Assembly (NCBI GenBank): GCA_911728455.2 | Contig: OU452229.1 | Coordinates: 2,237,001-2,301,000 of the forward strand | Direction: 5' to 3' | Source of the DNA: Marthasterias glacialis | Lineage: Eukaryota; Echinodermata; Asteroidea; Forcipulatida; Asteriidae | Length of the DNA stretch: 64,000 nt | Shown here: positions 11,704 to 21,740 of the stretch, piece after piece | Numbering within the stretch: position 1 is the stretch's first letter | Layout of the letters: the number at the start of each line of letters is the position of its first letter | Program-made: the position numbers and the translations under genes | Notes under the pieces: model-generated | The model's database searches: none | What the model saw: only the letters and a program-made list of their open reading frames with translations | Told to the model about the DNA's origin: nothing

Positions 11704-14018
11704 TGTAACGGGCACGAATGCGGCTAGCGCACTCTATGCCGGTACATAATAAATTTACAAGTTTACGCTGTTTTTGCTTGTAAATGTATAAAGTTTTATT
11801 TCTTATCCCGACTACCATGAAGGGAGGACGATTAAACGCTGACAATAAACTATAACTGAGATAAAATGAGTATAATCTCAGTGCAAAAATGAAATATAAT
11901 TAAAAATAAAACCTGCCGGTTCTCGACAATTAAAAAGAGAAATACACTTAATACAATGAAAAATGCAATGAAAATATTGGAATGGCAAAGTGAAAGAATA
12001 AATAAATAAATGAATGGCCTATCTGTGGTGGCTGGACATTGGTGCACGACGAAATGAAGAAATGAAGACTTGTAGAATGTTCTCTGTCGAGAAGTTGAAG
12101 AAAAGAGAAGTTGAAGAAACAATAACTTGAAGATGTCGAAGGTGATGGGGGAACTTGAAGTGATGCAAAAACAGCTCCTTGTCCTTGATCAGGGGACAGG
12201 ATACTGTTTTCGTTACAAAATATGAAGATGATGAATATTGAGGGAATCACGCTGTCCTGCTGGCTCTTTTACTTGTTACTCCGCCTAGAGCAGGACAGGG
12301 AAGAACATAACAATGGTATTTCTTGAGCTGGGCTGGCGCAATCCAATATTATACAGATATCCGACAGAGGCAAAGTGTACACACTGAAGAAACTTGGAGG
12401 GTTAATTCTCACAACTTTCCTCTGTCGGAGTCCAGTGGCCAAGTGTTAAAATTAATACAATGCCATTCAGAATTTGAAACTAACTAAAATTAAATACTTA
12501 TAAAACAAAGGCTAAAAATGATAATCCTTTAAAATGAAAGGAAGTAATAAATCACTAATCCTGAAGGTTAATCCATGGTTAATCCCTGTGAGAAACTGTG
12601 TGGGAAGTTGCACTGCACTGGTCAGCACATTCTCCCACACAAACTGTTTATCGCACCTTGGACCAGACCAGTGCCCAAGGCTAAGGAACATTAGATACGA
12701 TTACATAAGTGCAATTATAAGAAGCAGGATGTTGAATAAACCATGAATAAACTAAGAAAACCATAAACATTGCTTCCACTAAAAGCAATAACTTATATAC
12801 AAAATTAATTTGGTAGACTTAAAAGTAATATCAAGAGTAAATGCAAAAGATAAAAAAGCAACAAGAAAGTAAAATCAAAGAAACATAAAATCATAGAGCA
12901 AAACTATGATCAAAATAATCACTAACTTAATTTAAGTCATAGTAAATGAAAATGAGGATATATGCTAAACACTATTAAATCAATGAAAGTTACTATACAA
13001 AAGCTATTCCTTGTTCATGCTAGATCCATAAAGGAATCAAAAAGTATTATTAGAAACAAAGTTGTTTCTAATAACTAGAAAGGTTGAAACAAATTAATCA
13101 ATCAACAAGACTTCTAAGAAGTTTAGGCTCTTAGGTAGAATCAAGGACATTATTTATCAAGAATGCCAAAATGTAACCTTCAGTTGTCAAGACTCTAGAC
13201 TGAAGTTACACATTAAATTATCAGTGTGTGATTACACCATAATATGCAGAGTAAAATATCAATTCAAAAAGCAAGTTTAAAACAATGGAATAGAAATATG
13301 TATCTATCCTCAAAATACAATATTGATGTAGATATTCAATCCACTCAAATAAATCAAATTCAAAGCAAAATAGTATTGATACAAAATGTAACTCACATTT
13401 TGTAATCAATCAAAAGTTAAAAGAGAATGTATAACAACAAGTCAACAATTATCAAAGCAAAATCAGAGCAAATTAAAAAGGAACTTTGTTCTAGAACCTC
13501 CATATAAAACCTAAAACAATATCCTCACACAATAGAAAAAAGCAGTGACTGTTCAAATTAAATGTAAAGTGACCATCAATCTTAGCTCAGAAACTTAAAA
13601 GAATAACTCTTAAGCCTAGGGATAATACAAGTAAGATAAAAGTAAAATCAAACTCACCTAGAGCAGGACAGGGAAGAACATAATGGTATTTCTTGAGCTG
13701 GGCTGGCGCAATCCAATATATACAGATATCCGACAGAGGCAAAGTGTACACACTGAAGAAACTTGGAGGGTTAATTCTAACAACTTTCCTCTGTCGGAGT
13801 CCAGTGGCCAAGTGTCCAAACTCTTTCTTGGTAATGGTCACTGACCTCTGGACAACCCTTCCTCAATGCGCCGTGATTGGTTGCAAAGCCTGCTACCAAT
13901 CACCCACTCATCACACACCAGTCAACCACCCACTCCTAGACTTGCCCTAGTCCGAGCGGGACATAGGTAAACTAGGAGTTACAAAAAAATGGGGGGCCTG
14001 CAATTTCATCCCATTACA
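11704..14018. mobile_element. 2.3-kb insertion private to copy 1
   Basis: Copy 2 has an uninterrupted TTATTCTTATTGTCAAG at this place. The inserted block starts TGTAACGGGC and ends CCCATTACA, an imperfect inverted terminus, and TATT flanks both sides as a possible 4-bp target duplication. No protein domain is visible in any frame. It holds an internal direct repeat (12284-12446 and 13657-13814). The TG...CA ends fit a non-autonomous LTR element, but the repeats are not terminal, so a DNA element is equally possible. Confidence 0.75.
12284..12446 (+). repeat. Internal direct repeat, first unit (second at 13657-13814)
   Basis: CCTAGAGCAGGACAGGGAAG to CAGTGGCCAAGTGT is repeated about 1.37 kb downstream with only a few indels. 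Each unit also contains the short inverted pair TCCGACAGAGG and CCTCTGTCGGA. The near-identity suggests the element is young. Confidence 0.85.
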
Positions 14019-14077
14019 TATTTATAGTCAAGTTTTTTAAAATTATATTATCATAATTATATTGTATTATTATCATA

Positions 14078-14295
14078 AAGGTCATGTCACACAAGGCAAT
14101 TTACAGGCAACCAATTCTCAAAGAAGAAAATTCATTCACATTTCAGTTTTCTCCTTATTTTCTTGGGGATAGTAATAATAAGTTACAGCAAGAAGAAAGT
14201 CTCATGTGCTACTGAAGTGTTCCTTGTGCTTGCAGTGCAGTTGGTTGCCTCCAAGTTGCTTGTAAAAGTGACCCTGTTTGACATGGCCTTTGTAT
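14078..14295. mobile_element. MITE with GCCATGTCACACAAGGC-type ends, copy 1
   Basis: The left end GTCATGTCACACAAGGCAAT and the right end CCTGTTTGACATGGCC are imperfect inverted repeats, with an inner pair TTTACAGGCAACC and GGTTGCC. The same element at 27950-28165 shows it was present before the segmental duplication. Confidence 0.6.
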
Positions 14296-14575
14296 TAAAC
14301 AAACATCTTTTAAACGTTATATTATTGTTTTCAAGTTGTGAATGAAACGTGCATATATCATCCAAGATATATTTGCCCAGAAGTGCCCCTTTGTCTATTT
14401 TTTCAGCCTTGGGAAATGAGATTCACATTCTCGGGATGGATCTAAAATCACATTAGAAAACAAATGTATGTGGTCTGAAATAGTTTAAACATCGTTCATA
14501 ATATTAGAATTATATTTCTAAAATAAAATAAAATGTTTCTTAAATAATTAACAAAGCTGTATATTGCGATAGTTT

Positions 14576-14834
14576 TAGATACCTTTTTGAAATCAAAGTA
14601 ATTGTAGCGACGTAGCTTTCGATGTCATCGCGACATCTTCATTCCGCGTAATGATTTAATCTACTCCGATCATGTGACCGCTGTATTATTCTTTGCAAAT
14701 TGTTAATAGATACCTTTTTGAAATCAAAGTAATTGTGACAGCGTAGCTTCCGATGTCATCGCGACATCTTCATTCCGCGTAACGATTTAATCTACTCCGA
14801 TCATGTGACCGCTGTATTAATCTTTGCAAAGAGT
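14576..14834 (+). repeat. Two-unit tandem repeat of about 130 bases
   Basis: ACCTTTTTGAAATCAAAGTA through CATGTGACCGCTGTATTA occurs twice in a row here but only once in copy 2 (about 28458-28578). The extra unit therefore arose after the segmental duplication or was lost from copy 2. Confidence 0.8.
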
Positions 14835-15360
14835 AAATAAAACTTGAAATAAGATCATTCAAGAAAAGAGCCCCATTGTCTTGTCTTTTGGGAAAAAGCA
14901 GTAAATGGAAATTCAAACCTCCAAAACACCACTCATAAAAGCTCCTAATAAATGGTATACATGCAGATTTAACATCACACACATCAGAAAAAAAGTCAAG
15001 AGTCTGAAAAAAAGTTGATTAACATTGCAACATAAATTGCCATATTTTAATATGAAATAGTTGAACTGTATTTAATAATATCACAATTGCATAGAGCACC
15101 AGCACCAAAAGCTTTGACAGCACTAAAGAATAACCATTTATTCACACTATTCCATCATTCTGTATTCTGTTGGGAGTGGTACACACATATGGAGGGTTGA
15201 CACAAATTCATGACCACTTAAAAGTCTTTGAGTGACTTTTTCTCACATACAAGTAAAGTTTGTTAAGTTAAAAAAAGAAAGAACAAAAATCTCTTCCAAT
15301 TAGATGCAAATTTGTCTGTGTACATGTAGTTCTGAGCCATGCATTTTGCTCATATCCATA

Positions 15361-16811
15361 ATATACAAATATTGACTGCTTTGAGTGGCGTAGTAAAACT
15401 AGTCACTCGAGGTGATCCCCGGAGCAGCCTATCTTCCCGAGGCGGAGCCGAGGGAAGATAGGCGGCTCCGGGGATCACCGAGAGTGACTAGTTTTACTAC
15501 GCCACGATATAAAGCAGTCAATATTTGTTTTATAACACCTCAATTTCATCCACTTTGTGGTAATATTCGTTAAACAACTGTGCGTATATCAGTCTTCAAA
15601 CAACTATATAAAATCTGATAGGAAATCTTGACAAAAAGAAAGAGGGGTACCACACTGCCTTCGTTCTCATATCGTATTTCAAATGCATGTATTATTTGAT
15701 CGTTTCACCGGGTTCGAGGTTGTCGTTGGATAGTACCATTTAATACTAATAGTTCTTTTGGTCGGTGTGCAGTGTGATAGTAAAAATACACAACACCACG
15801 TGACGCACGTTCGGCCAATCAACAGATAGAGTCAAAGGAAGAGGTGTTATAATATACAAATATTGACTGCTTCGAGTGGCGTAGTAAAACTAGTCACTCG
15901 AGGTGATCCCCGGAGCAGCCTATCTTCCCGAGGCGGAGCCGAGGGAAGATAGGCGGCTCCGGGGATCACCGAGAGTGACTAGTTTTACTACGCCACGAGA
16001 TAAAGCAGTCAATATTTGTTTTATAACACCTCACTTTTATCCATTTTGTGGTAATATTCGTTAAACAACAACTGTGCGTACAACTGTATAAAATCTGACA
16101 GGAAATCTTGACAAAAGGAAAGAGGGGTACCACACTGCCTTCGTTCTCATATCGTATTTCAAATGCACGTGTTATTGGATCGTTTCACCGGGTTCGAGGT
16201 TGTCGTTGGATAGTACCATTTAATAGTTCTTTTGGTCGGTGTGCTGTGTGATAGTAAAAATACACAACACCACGTGATGCACGTTCGGCCAATCAACAGA
16301 TAGAATCAAAGGAAGAGGTGTTATAATATACAAATATTGACTGCTTCGAGTGGCATAGTAAAACTAGTCACTCGAGGTGATCCCAGGAGCAGCCTATCTT
16401 CCCGAGGCGGAGCCGAGGGAAGATAGGCGGCTCCGGGGATCCCCGAGAGTGACTAGTTTTACTACGCCACGATATAAAGCAGTCAATATTTGTTTTATAA
16501 CACCTCAATTTCATCCACTTTGTGGTAATATTCGTTAAACAACTGTGCGTATATCAGTCTTCAAACAACTCTATAAAATCTGATAGGAAATCTTGACAAA
16601 AAGAAAGGGGGGTACCACACTGCCTTCGTTCTCATATCGTATTTCAAATGCATGTATTATTTGATCGTTTCACCGGGTTCGAGGTTGTCGTTGGATAGTA
16701 CCATTTAATAGTTCTTTTGGTCGGTGTGCAGTGTGATAGTAAAAATACACAACACCACGTGACGCACGTTCGGCCAATCAACAGATAGAGTCAAAGGAAG
16801 AGGTGTTATAA
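15361..16811. repeat. Three-unit tandem array of palindrome plus spacer
   Basis: Units start at 15361, 15852 and 16326. Each begins with a long palindrome of about 160 bases (15366-15527, 15857-16018, 16331-16491) whose arms run from CAAATATTGACTGC to GCAGTCAATATTTG. Next comes about 310 bases of spacer ending GAGGTGTTATA. ATAACACCTC after each palindrome is the inverse of GAGGTGTTAT before the next, so the termini look like transposon ends. The spacer holds CACGTG and CCAAT motifs near its right end. It is absent from copy 2. Confidence 0.85.
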
Positions 16812-17097
16812 TGTGTGTTATACAGCGCAGTGCGAATTTTAGGTGACGCAGCGTTTACCTACTCAAAACGTATACGGGAGTCAGTAATGGTGAGTGTAGC
16901 CGAGTCGCTGCGTGTGAAGTGCGTGCAGGGGGGGGGGGTCAACAGCATCTTTGCCAAAATGAAGGATTCAGAAGGAATGAGGGCTGTTGGTGTGAAGCGA
17001 CATTATGAGAGGAGGATATTGGAGGTATGAGGTCACTACTACTACACAAGTGGGCCTAGGGCTAGGGAGTTATCACCCAGGGGTATAAATGGGTACC
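16812..17097 (+). other. Conserved end segment of copy 1 with short ORF remnant
   Basis: Matches 29458-29752. It encodes FAKMKDSEG and RAVGVKRH in the same relative frame in both copies, but upstream indels put the two copies in different frames, so it is not a shared intact gene. The segment ends in CCCAGGGGTATAAATGGG, the start of a SINE. I do not recognise the peptide. Confidence 0.45.
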
Positions 17098-19990
17098 ATC
17101 TCCATCTCCATCTCCATTGTTAAGTCGACAGGGTTGATTCATCAACATCACGTCAACTTGTTGAGATTGCCCACGCGCGCATGACATAAAATTGATTGAC
17201 TTACTGGCATGACTTGAGCTGTTTCTTAAATGATTCTAATGTTGGGGTGAGATTGTGGATTCTTTGAGTTCATTCCATTCCTTAGCGGTGCGTGGAAAAA
17301 AGGAATACTTGTATGTGTTGCGGTTAGCTGTTGGGACATGAATTTTTTTGCTATGACTCCCTCTGCTGCGGTTGTCTGTTGCTGATGAGATGTACTGTTC
17401 CTTATTAATTCCTACCAGATTATTGTGTATTTTGAATAGCATATGCAGTCTGTTGTGTTACGTCTGTCTTGGAGAGAGTCCCAACCCAGTTCTGAAATCA
17501 TAGCAGTGACGCTACTTCTACTATTGTAGTTATTCGTACAGAATCTGGCTGCCCGTCTCTGTACCATTTCCAGTTTAGCAAGATCCTTTGCGGTGTATGG
17601 GTCCCATGCCGAACTACTATATTCTACAATTTGTCGTACCAAGGCTTTATATGCTGTTATTTTGACTGACTGGCTACAAAACCAAAGGTTCAAGCGAAGA
17701 AAGCCCATGATTTTGTTGGCTTTCTTGATGATTTTGTTGATATGAACATCCCGTTTCAGCTTACTATCAAGGTCGATGCCAAGGTATGGATAGGAGGTGA
17801 CCTCTTGTAGTATTTGACCGCAAAAGGTAAAGGTACATGCAGGTGGATTCTTTTTGTTTTATATTTTCATGATATAGCACTTTGAAGCATTGAACTCCAT
17901 TAACCATCTGTCTTGCCATTCTTGGAGCTTGTTAAGGTCATTTTGGAGTTGAAAAAGATGGTCCTTCCCCTTTCCTGTTGAATACATTATGCAGTCATCT
18001 GCAAATAGCTTGGTCTTGCAAAGCAGAGTGTCTGGGAGGTCGTTTATGTACAACAGGAAAAGTAGGGGCCCTCATACCGTACCCTGGGGGACTCCCGAAA
18101 ACACTGAGACTGGAGCTGAAGCCTCTCCATCACAAACGACTTGTTGAAAGCGACCAATCAAGAAGTTGCCAAGCCACTCAAGTAGGTTCCCTCTAATGCC
18201 GTGATGGTTCAGTTTGGTCAGAAGCATCTGGTGTGGTACCTTGTCAAATGCCTTAGAAAAATCTAATATGGCCATGTGGGTAGTGTTGCCTTTGTCCATA
18301 CTTTCAGCAAGATCGTTGACTGTTAAAATTAACTGAGTATCTGTTGATCTTTTAGCCCTGAAACCATGTTGGTTATCAGAGAGAATGTTGAACTGTTCTA
18401 AGTGGTCCATAATGTGGGAATGGATATGTTCCAAAACCTTGCAGACTATACTAGTCAAGGACACTGGCCGGTAATTTTCTGGTCTAGATTTGTCTCCCTT
18501 TTTGTAAATAGCTGTAACATTTGCTTCTTTCCATTGAGTGGGAACATTTCCAGTGTCAATGGAAGATTGAAATACGTCAGTTAAAATATGTGATAGTTCA
18601 CCAGCAACCCATTTAATTACCCATGGGGGTAATTGGTCTGGACCCGGTGCTTTGTCAGATGGAAGCTCTTGAAGTAGCTTTAATACTCCAGCCTGGCTGA
18701 CAGTCAATGCGTTAATTTTTGGTATATTACTTGGACCCAGGTCTGGGACAGGCGAATTAGTTTTCCTTGTAAATACACTGGAGAACTGATAACTAAGGCA
18801 TTCGGCTTTCCCCTTGCTGTCACTGATGATTTGATTTCCGCTCCTTAGATCGGCTACACCAATGACATCCTTCCGGAGTTTTTTGATGTAGGACCAAAAG
18901 GATTTGGTGATGTCTTCAGATCATCGTCAAGCTGTTCTGAGACAAATGTTCGTCTGGCCTGGTTGAGCTCAGTCTTCAGCTTCTTTTGTATGTGTATGAA
19001 TTTCTCCCAGTCGGCAGGATTACCGGTGCATTTGGCTTTTGTATAGGCATGTTTTTTCTTACGACAGAGTCTGCTGTGGCTTCTATTGAACCAAGGTTAA
19101 GTTATATCTAGAAGTTGTCATGCGGCTAGGAATATGTTTTTCCATTGTGTCTTTTAGTCACTTTTCTATTTTGTCCCACTTCTGTTGAGGAACCTGGGGG
19201 GTCAGAGAAGTACTCCTGCTGAAGTTTCAGGATGTCTTCCTTCAACCCTTCGACGTCTGCTTTGGATCGGATGTAGACTTTTCTTTTAGGTTTTCTCTTT
19301 CGTTTGGATGCTAAGTTCAAGCCAGAGAGAACAATGTTATGATCACTAATGCCTCCATCAACAGTGACTTGAGTGAAAACATCTGGGTTGTTGGTTAGAA
19401 TCAGGTCTAGAATGTTCTCATTTCTCGTTGGTTGGCGAACAACTTGATCAAGGCCATTTTCAGTCACCATTTCTATAAGTTTCTCTGCTGTTTTCTTACA
19501 GGCTTGATAATTAGTCTTCACAGTCGATGTTTCCCAATCAATGTTAGGTTGATTAAAGTCACCTGCTACTATGATGTCACTGGCTGGAAATTTACTGTGA
19601 ATTTCACGAAGTGATTTTTGTAAAGCAAGAATGAGTTTCAATGTCTTTGTGGTTTGGTTTGTAAACAGTTCCAATGATAAGAGATTGTCTTCCCCTTAAT
19701 TCAATCTTATTCCAGATGATCTCTTTCTCCGAGTTAATGGCGACCTCGGTGCTAATAGGCTATCCTTAACAGCAAGGAGAACGCCACCATGACCATCTTT
19801 ATCTCTGTCCCTTCTGAATATGTTGTAGCCTCTTGGTAAAATTTCAGCGTTTGAAATGTCTGTGTTGAGCCATGTTTCAGTTCCTTGAATTATGTCAGGT
19901 TGGTGTTCTTGAACAAGAGCTCAAGTTGAGCAGTCTTGTTTCTAATACTCTGAAAGTTAATAAGCAGGGTCTTAAGATAAGACCTATCAT
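17097..19990 (-). mobile_element. Decayed non-LTR retrotransposon (CR1/jockey-like)
   Basis: Read on the minus strand it gives, in order, an AP-like endonuclease and a reverse transcriptase. Endonuclease features are INFQSIRNK near 19940, then DIIVAGDFNQPNIDW and GISDHNIVLS at 19126-19674. Reverse transcriptase features are SDKAPGPDQLP, ENYRPVSLTS, DFSKAFDKVPH and SGVPQGT at 18072-18707, then a palm with FADD at 17859-18053. A C-terminal region WDPYTAKDLAKLEMVQRRAA follows. Stops and frameshifts separate these blocks. The 3' end is a GGAGAT microsatellite at 17098-17118. The element exactly fills the gap between the two segmental copies. Confidence 0.88.
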
Positions 19991-20253
19991 TAGACATCGT
20001 TACACCATCAAGGCTAATGGCCATTCCTAAAGTATCCACTGTCTCATTGTGATCTTAGGGGTGTTTTGAAAATCGTGTAGAAAAATACGATTTTGTTAGT
20101 GTCATCTTGTACCTGATGATGTAGAATCGTTTTGTTTTGGGGCTTTGTATGTTTGTTTATTTTGGCCGCGATTGTTCAAGATCCGTGACTGGCGCTCTAT
20201 CGACTCACAAATATTTAAGTCCAAGCACGCATGTGCGAGGTTATTTGGGGTTA

Positions 20254-20527
20254 ACGCACGCCCATTTATGTAAATTCGCCACGTTCGTCCTGGGAAAAAA
20301 AATACGCCGGCGGCGCGTCACATCACACACGGCGCATGCGCAGGGTTGAAATTTATTTAGTGACATCATCGGCGGGAATTTTATTTTGTTAAGAATTTTG
20401 AATTTTATTTTTGGAAAGCCGCCAGCCAGCCTAGCATGGCAACTTTGCTTGGCCCATTTTTGGGATCCGATCCCGCATCTTTGGAGTAATCAACTGCTGT
20501 TGTTTTGTTTCATATTCCCAGAAAAAG
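20254..20527 (+). promoter_or_regulatory. Putative promoter and 5' noncoding exon of the copy 2 gene
   Basis: Same layout as in copy 1: the CCACGTTCGTCCTGG element, a GC-rich patch (longer here) and AGAAAAAG before GTAAGA, with the donor at 20528. The coding-exon acceptor is at 21715. Assignment rests on conservation of the donor and the element between copies. Confidence 0.4.
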
Positions 20528-20638
20528 GTAAGAAAGACCAGCTGTCAGTTAAACAGTAACAACGTTATAGATCGATATGCCTCAGTAAACAGAAAACACA
20601 CAGGTAGTCAGTCTCCGTTTGTAGTACAACGGAGCCTA

Positions 20639-20743
20639 GCCCCACTAGTGAGTGTGGTAAAGATTTTTGACATCGGTAAGGATTCAACCGATGTCAAAAA
20701 TCCTTGCCACACTAGTTAGTTGCCACACTAGTAGTGGGGCTAA
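20639..20743. mobile_element. Hairpin MITE private to copy 2
   Basis: AGCCCCACTA and TAGTGGGGCT form the ends, and GTCAAAAATCCTTGCCACAC is the inner arm. GGAGCCTA appears on both sides, and copy 1 lacks the block, so it inserted after the duplication. Confidence 0.7.
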
Positions 20744-20835
20744 ACGGAGCCTAACGTCCTACCTGGGCTATTATTACTTAGTTACTCTCCTAGACTATGG
20801 ATTGGTAGACAGGACAGAGTTAATCCCAACAGACA

Positions 20836-20950
20836 CATTTTAGTTACCTGTATTTTAGTTACCCGTTTTGTTAAATTTAATTTTCCTTTGTACTACTTGT
20901 ATGTTGTTATTTTTAACATCGGCCGAATAAATAATAATAATATCTATAAT
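20836..20950 (+). mobile_element. Retroelement 3' tail private to copy 2
   Basis: About 115 bases absent from copy 1, ending TTAACATCGGCCGAATAAAT and an AAT microsatellite. The ending resembles the tail at 24875-24900. It is too short to assign to a clade. Confidence 0.5.
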
Positions 20951-21048
20951 AAAACTAACATGACTGAATCCAATTCCAACATAATTTATACATCCATTAA
21001 TAATAATATTACATATATCCATTATCTGTGTCGTACAACAGATACAGA

Positions 21049-21300
21049 TAATGTCAAAATCTCAAAAAAGATAGTTACTGGCACTACTGCTACTGGCACT
21101 GCCTGGGTCAGATTTCACTGGGTCTACAATCTTGCTTTTTTGCAGTTTTTCAACAACATATTACTATAATCATGGACTGGGTCTAATCCATGATTATAGT
21201 AATATGTTTGTTGAAAAACTGCAAAAAAGCAAGACTGTAAACCCAGTGAAATCCGACCCAGGCAGTGCCAGTAGTGCCAGTAACTATCTTCTTTAAAAAT
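21049..21300. repeat. Long perfect foldback, copy 2
   Basis: Two arms of about 110 bases run from AAGATAGTTACTGGCA through CTTGCTTTTTTGCAGTTTTT to ACTATAATCATGGA and back, around a centre of a few bases near 21180. Pairing is almost complete. A folded RNA or DNA cruciform is possible. Copy 1 has the same element with part of one arm lost. Confidence 0.85.
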
Positions 21301-21740
21301 AGATTTTGACTTTCTGACTTCATCGCTTCAAAAACTCAAAAAAGGAAACAGCGTCCCAGTTTAATGCATCTGACATCATGAGTCCCATAGAGATATGTAC
21401 AACAGCGCCCTCACTGAGGTCAAAATAAAAAAAAGAAACACGGCAACATGGAATTGGATGGTCTGTCAGTTGATGATCGGAAGACCATGAAAAGACAGGT
21501 CAGCTCGACAGTTGACCAACGGTTCAGACATGACAAGTAAAGCTAAAGTAAAGGAAAGGAAAGACACGATACGGAAAAAATGCTGAAAATACTTACCTAG
21601 ACCCAGACCCAGTAACTGGGGCGCTGTACTCCTTTATTGAGATTTTGACATTTATCGGTCAAACAAATTTCCTGGCTACAACAACTATGATTAACATATT
21701 TATTTCAATCCACAGAATAGTTTCATCCCATTCGAAGAGA

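Larger units (their letters stand above)
5592..17097. repeat. Segmental duplication, copy 1
   Basis: Begins at TAGACATCGTTACACCATC and ends at GGGTATAAATGGGTACC, both matched in copy 2 (19991 and 29752). Exons, introns and most intergenic repeats align in order by eye. Relative to copy 2, this copy gained the insertions at 11704-14018 and 15361-16811 and a second unit of a 130-base repeat at 14576-14834. It lost about 1.6 kb between exons 3 and 4. Confidence 0.9.

Noticed and set aside
11704-14018. Simple LTR retrotransposon
   Set aside because: The direct repeats are internal and at unequal distances from the ends, and no PBS or coding remnant was seen; left unclassified.
18072-19674. Intact retrotransposon polyprotein
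   Set aside because: Endonuclease and reverse transcriptase blocks are separated by stops and frame changes, so the element is dead.
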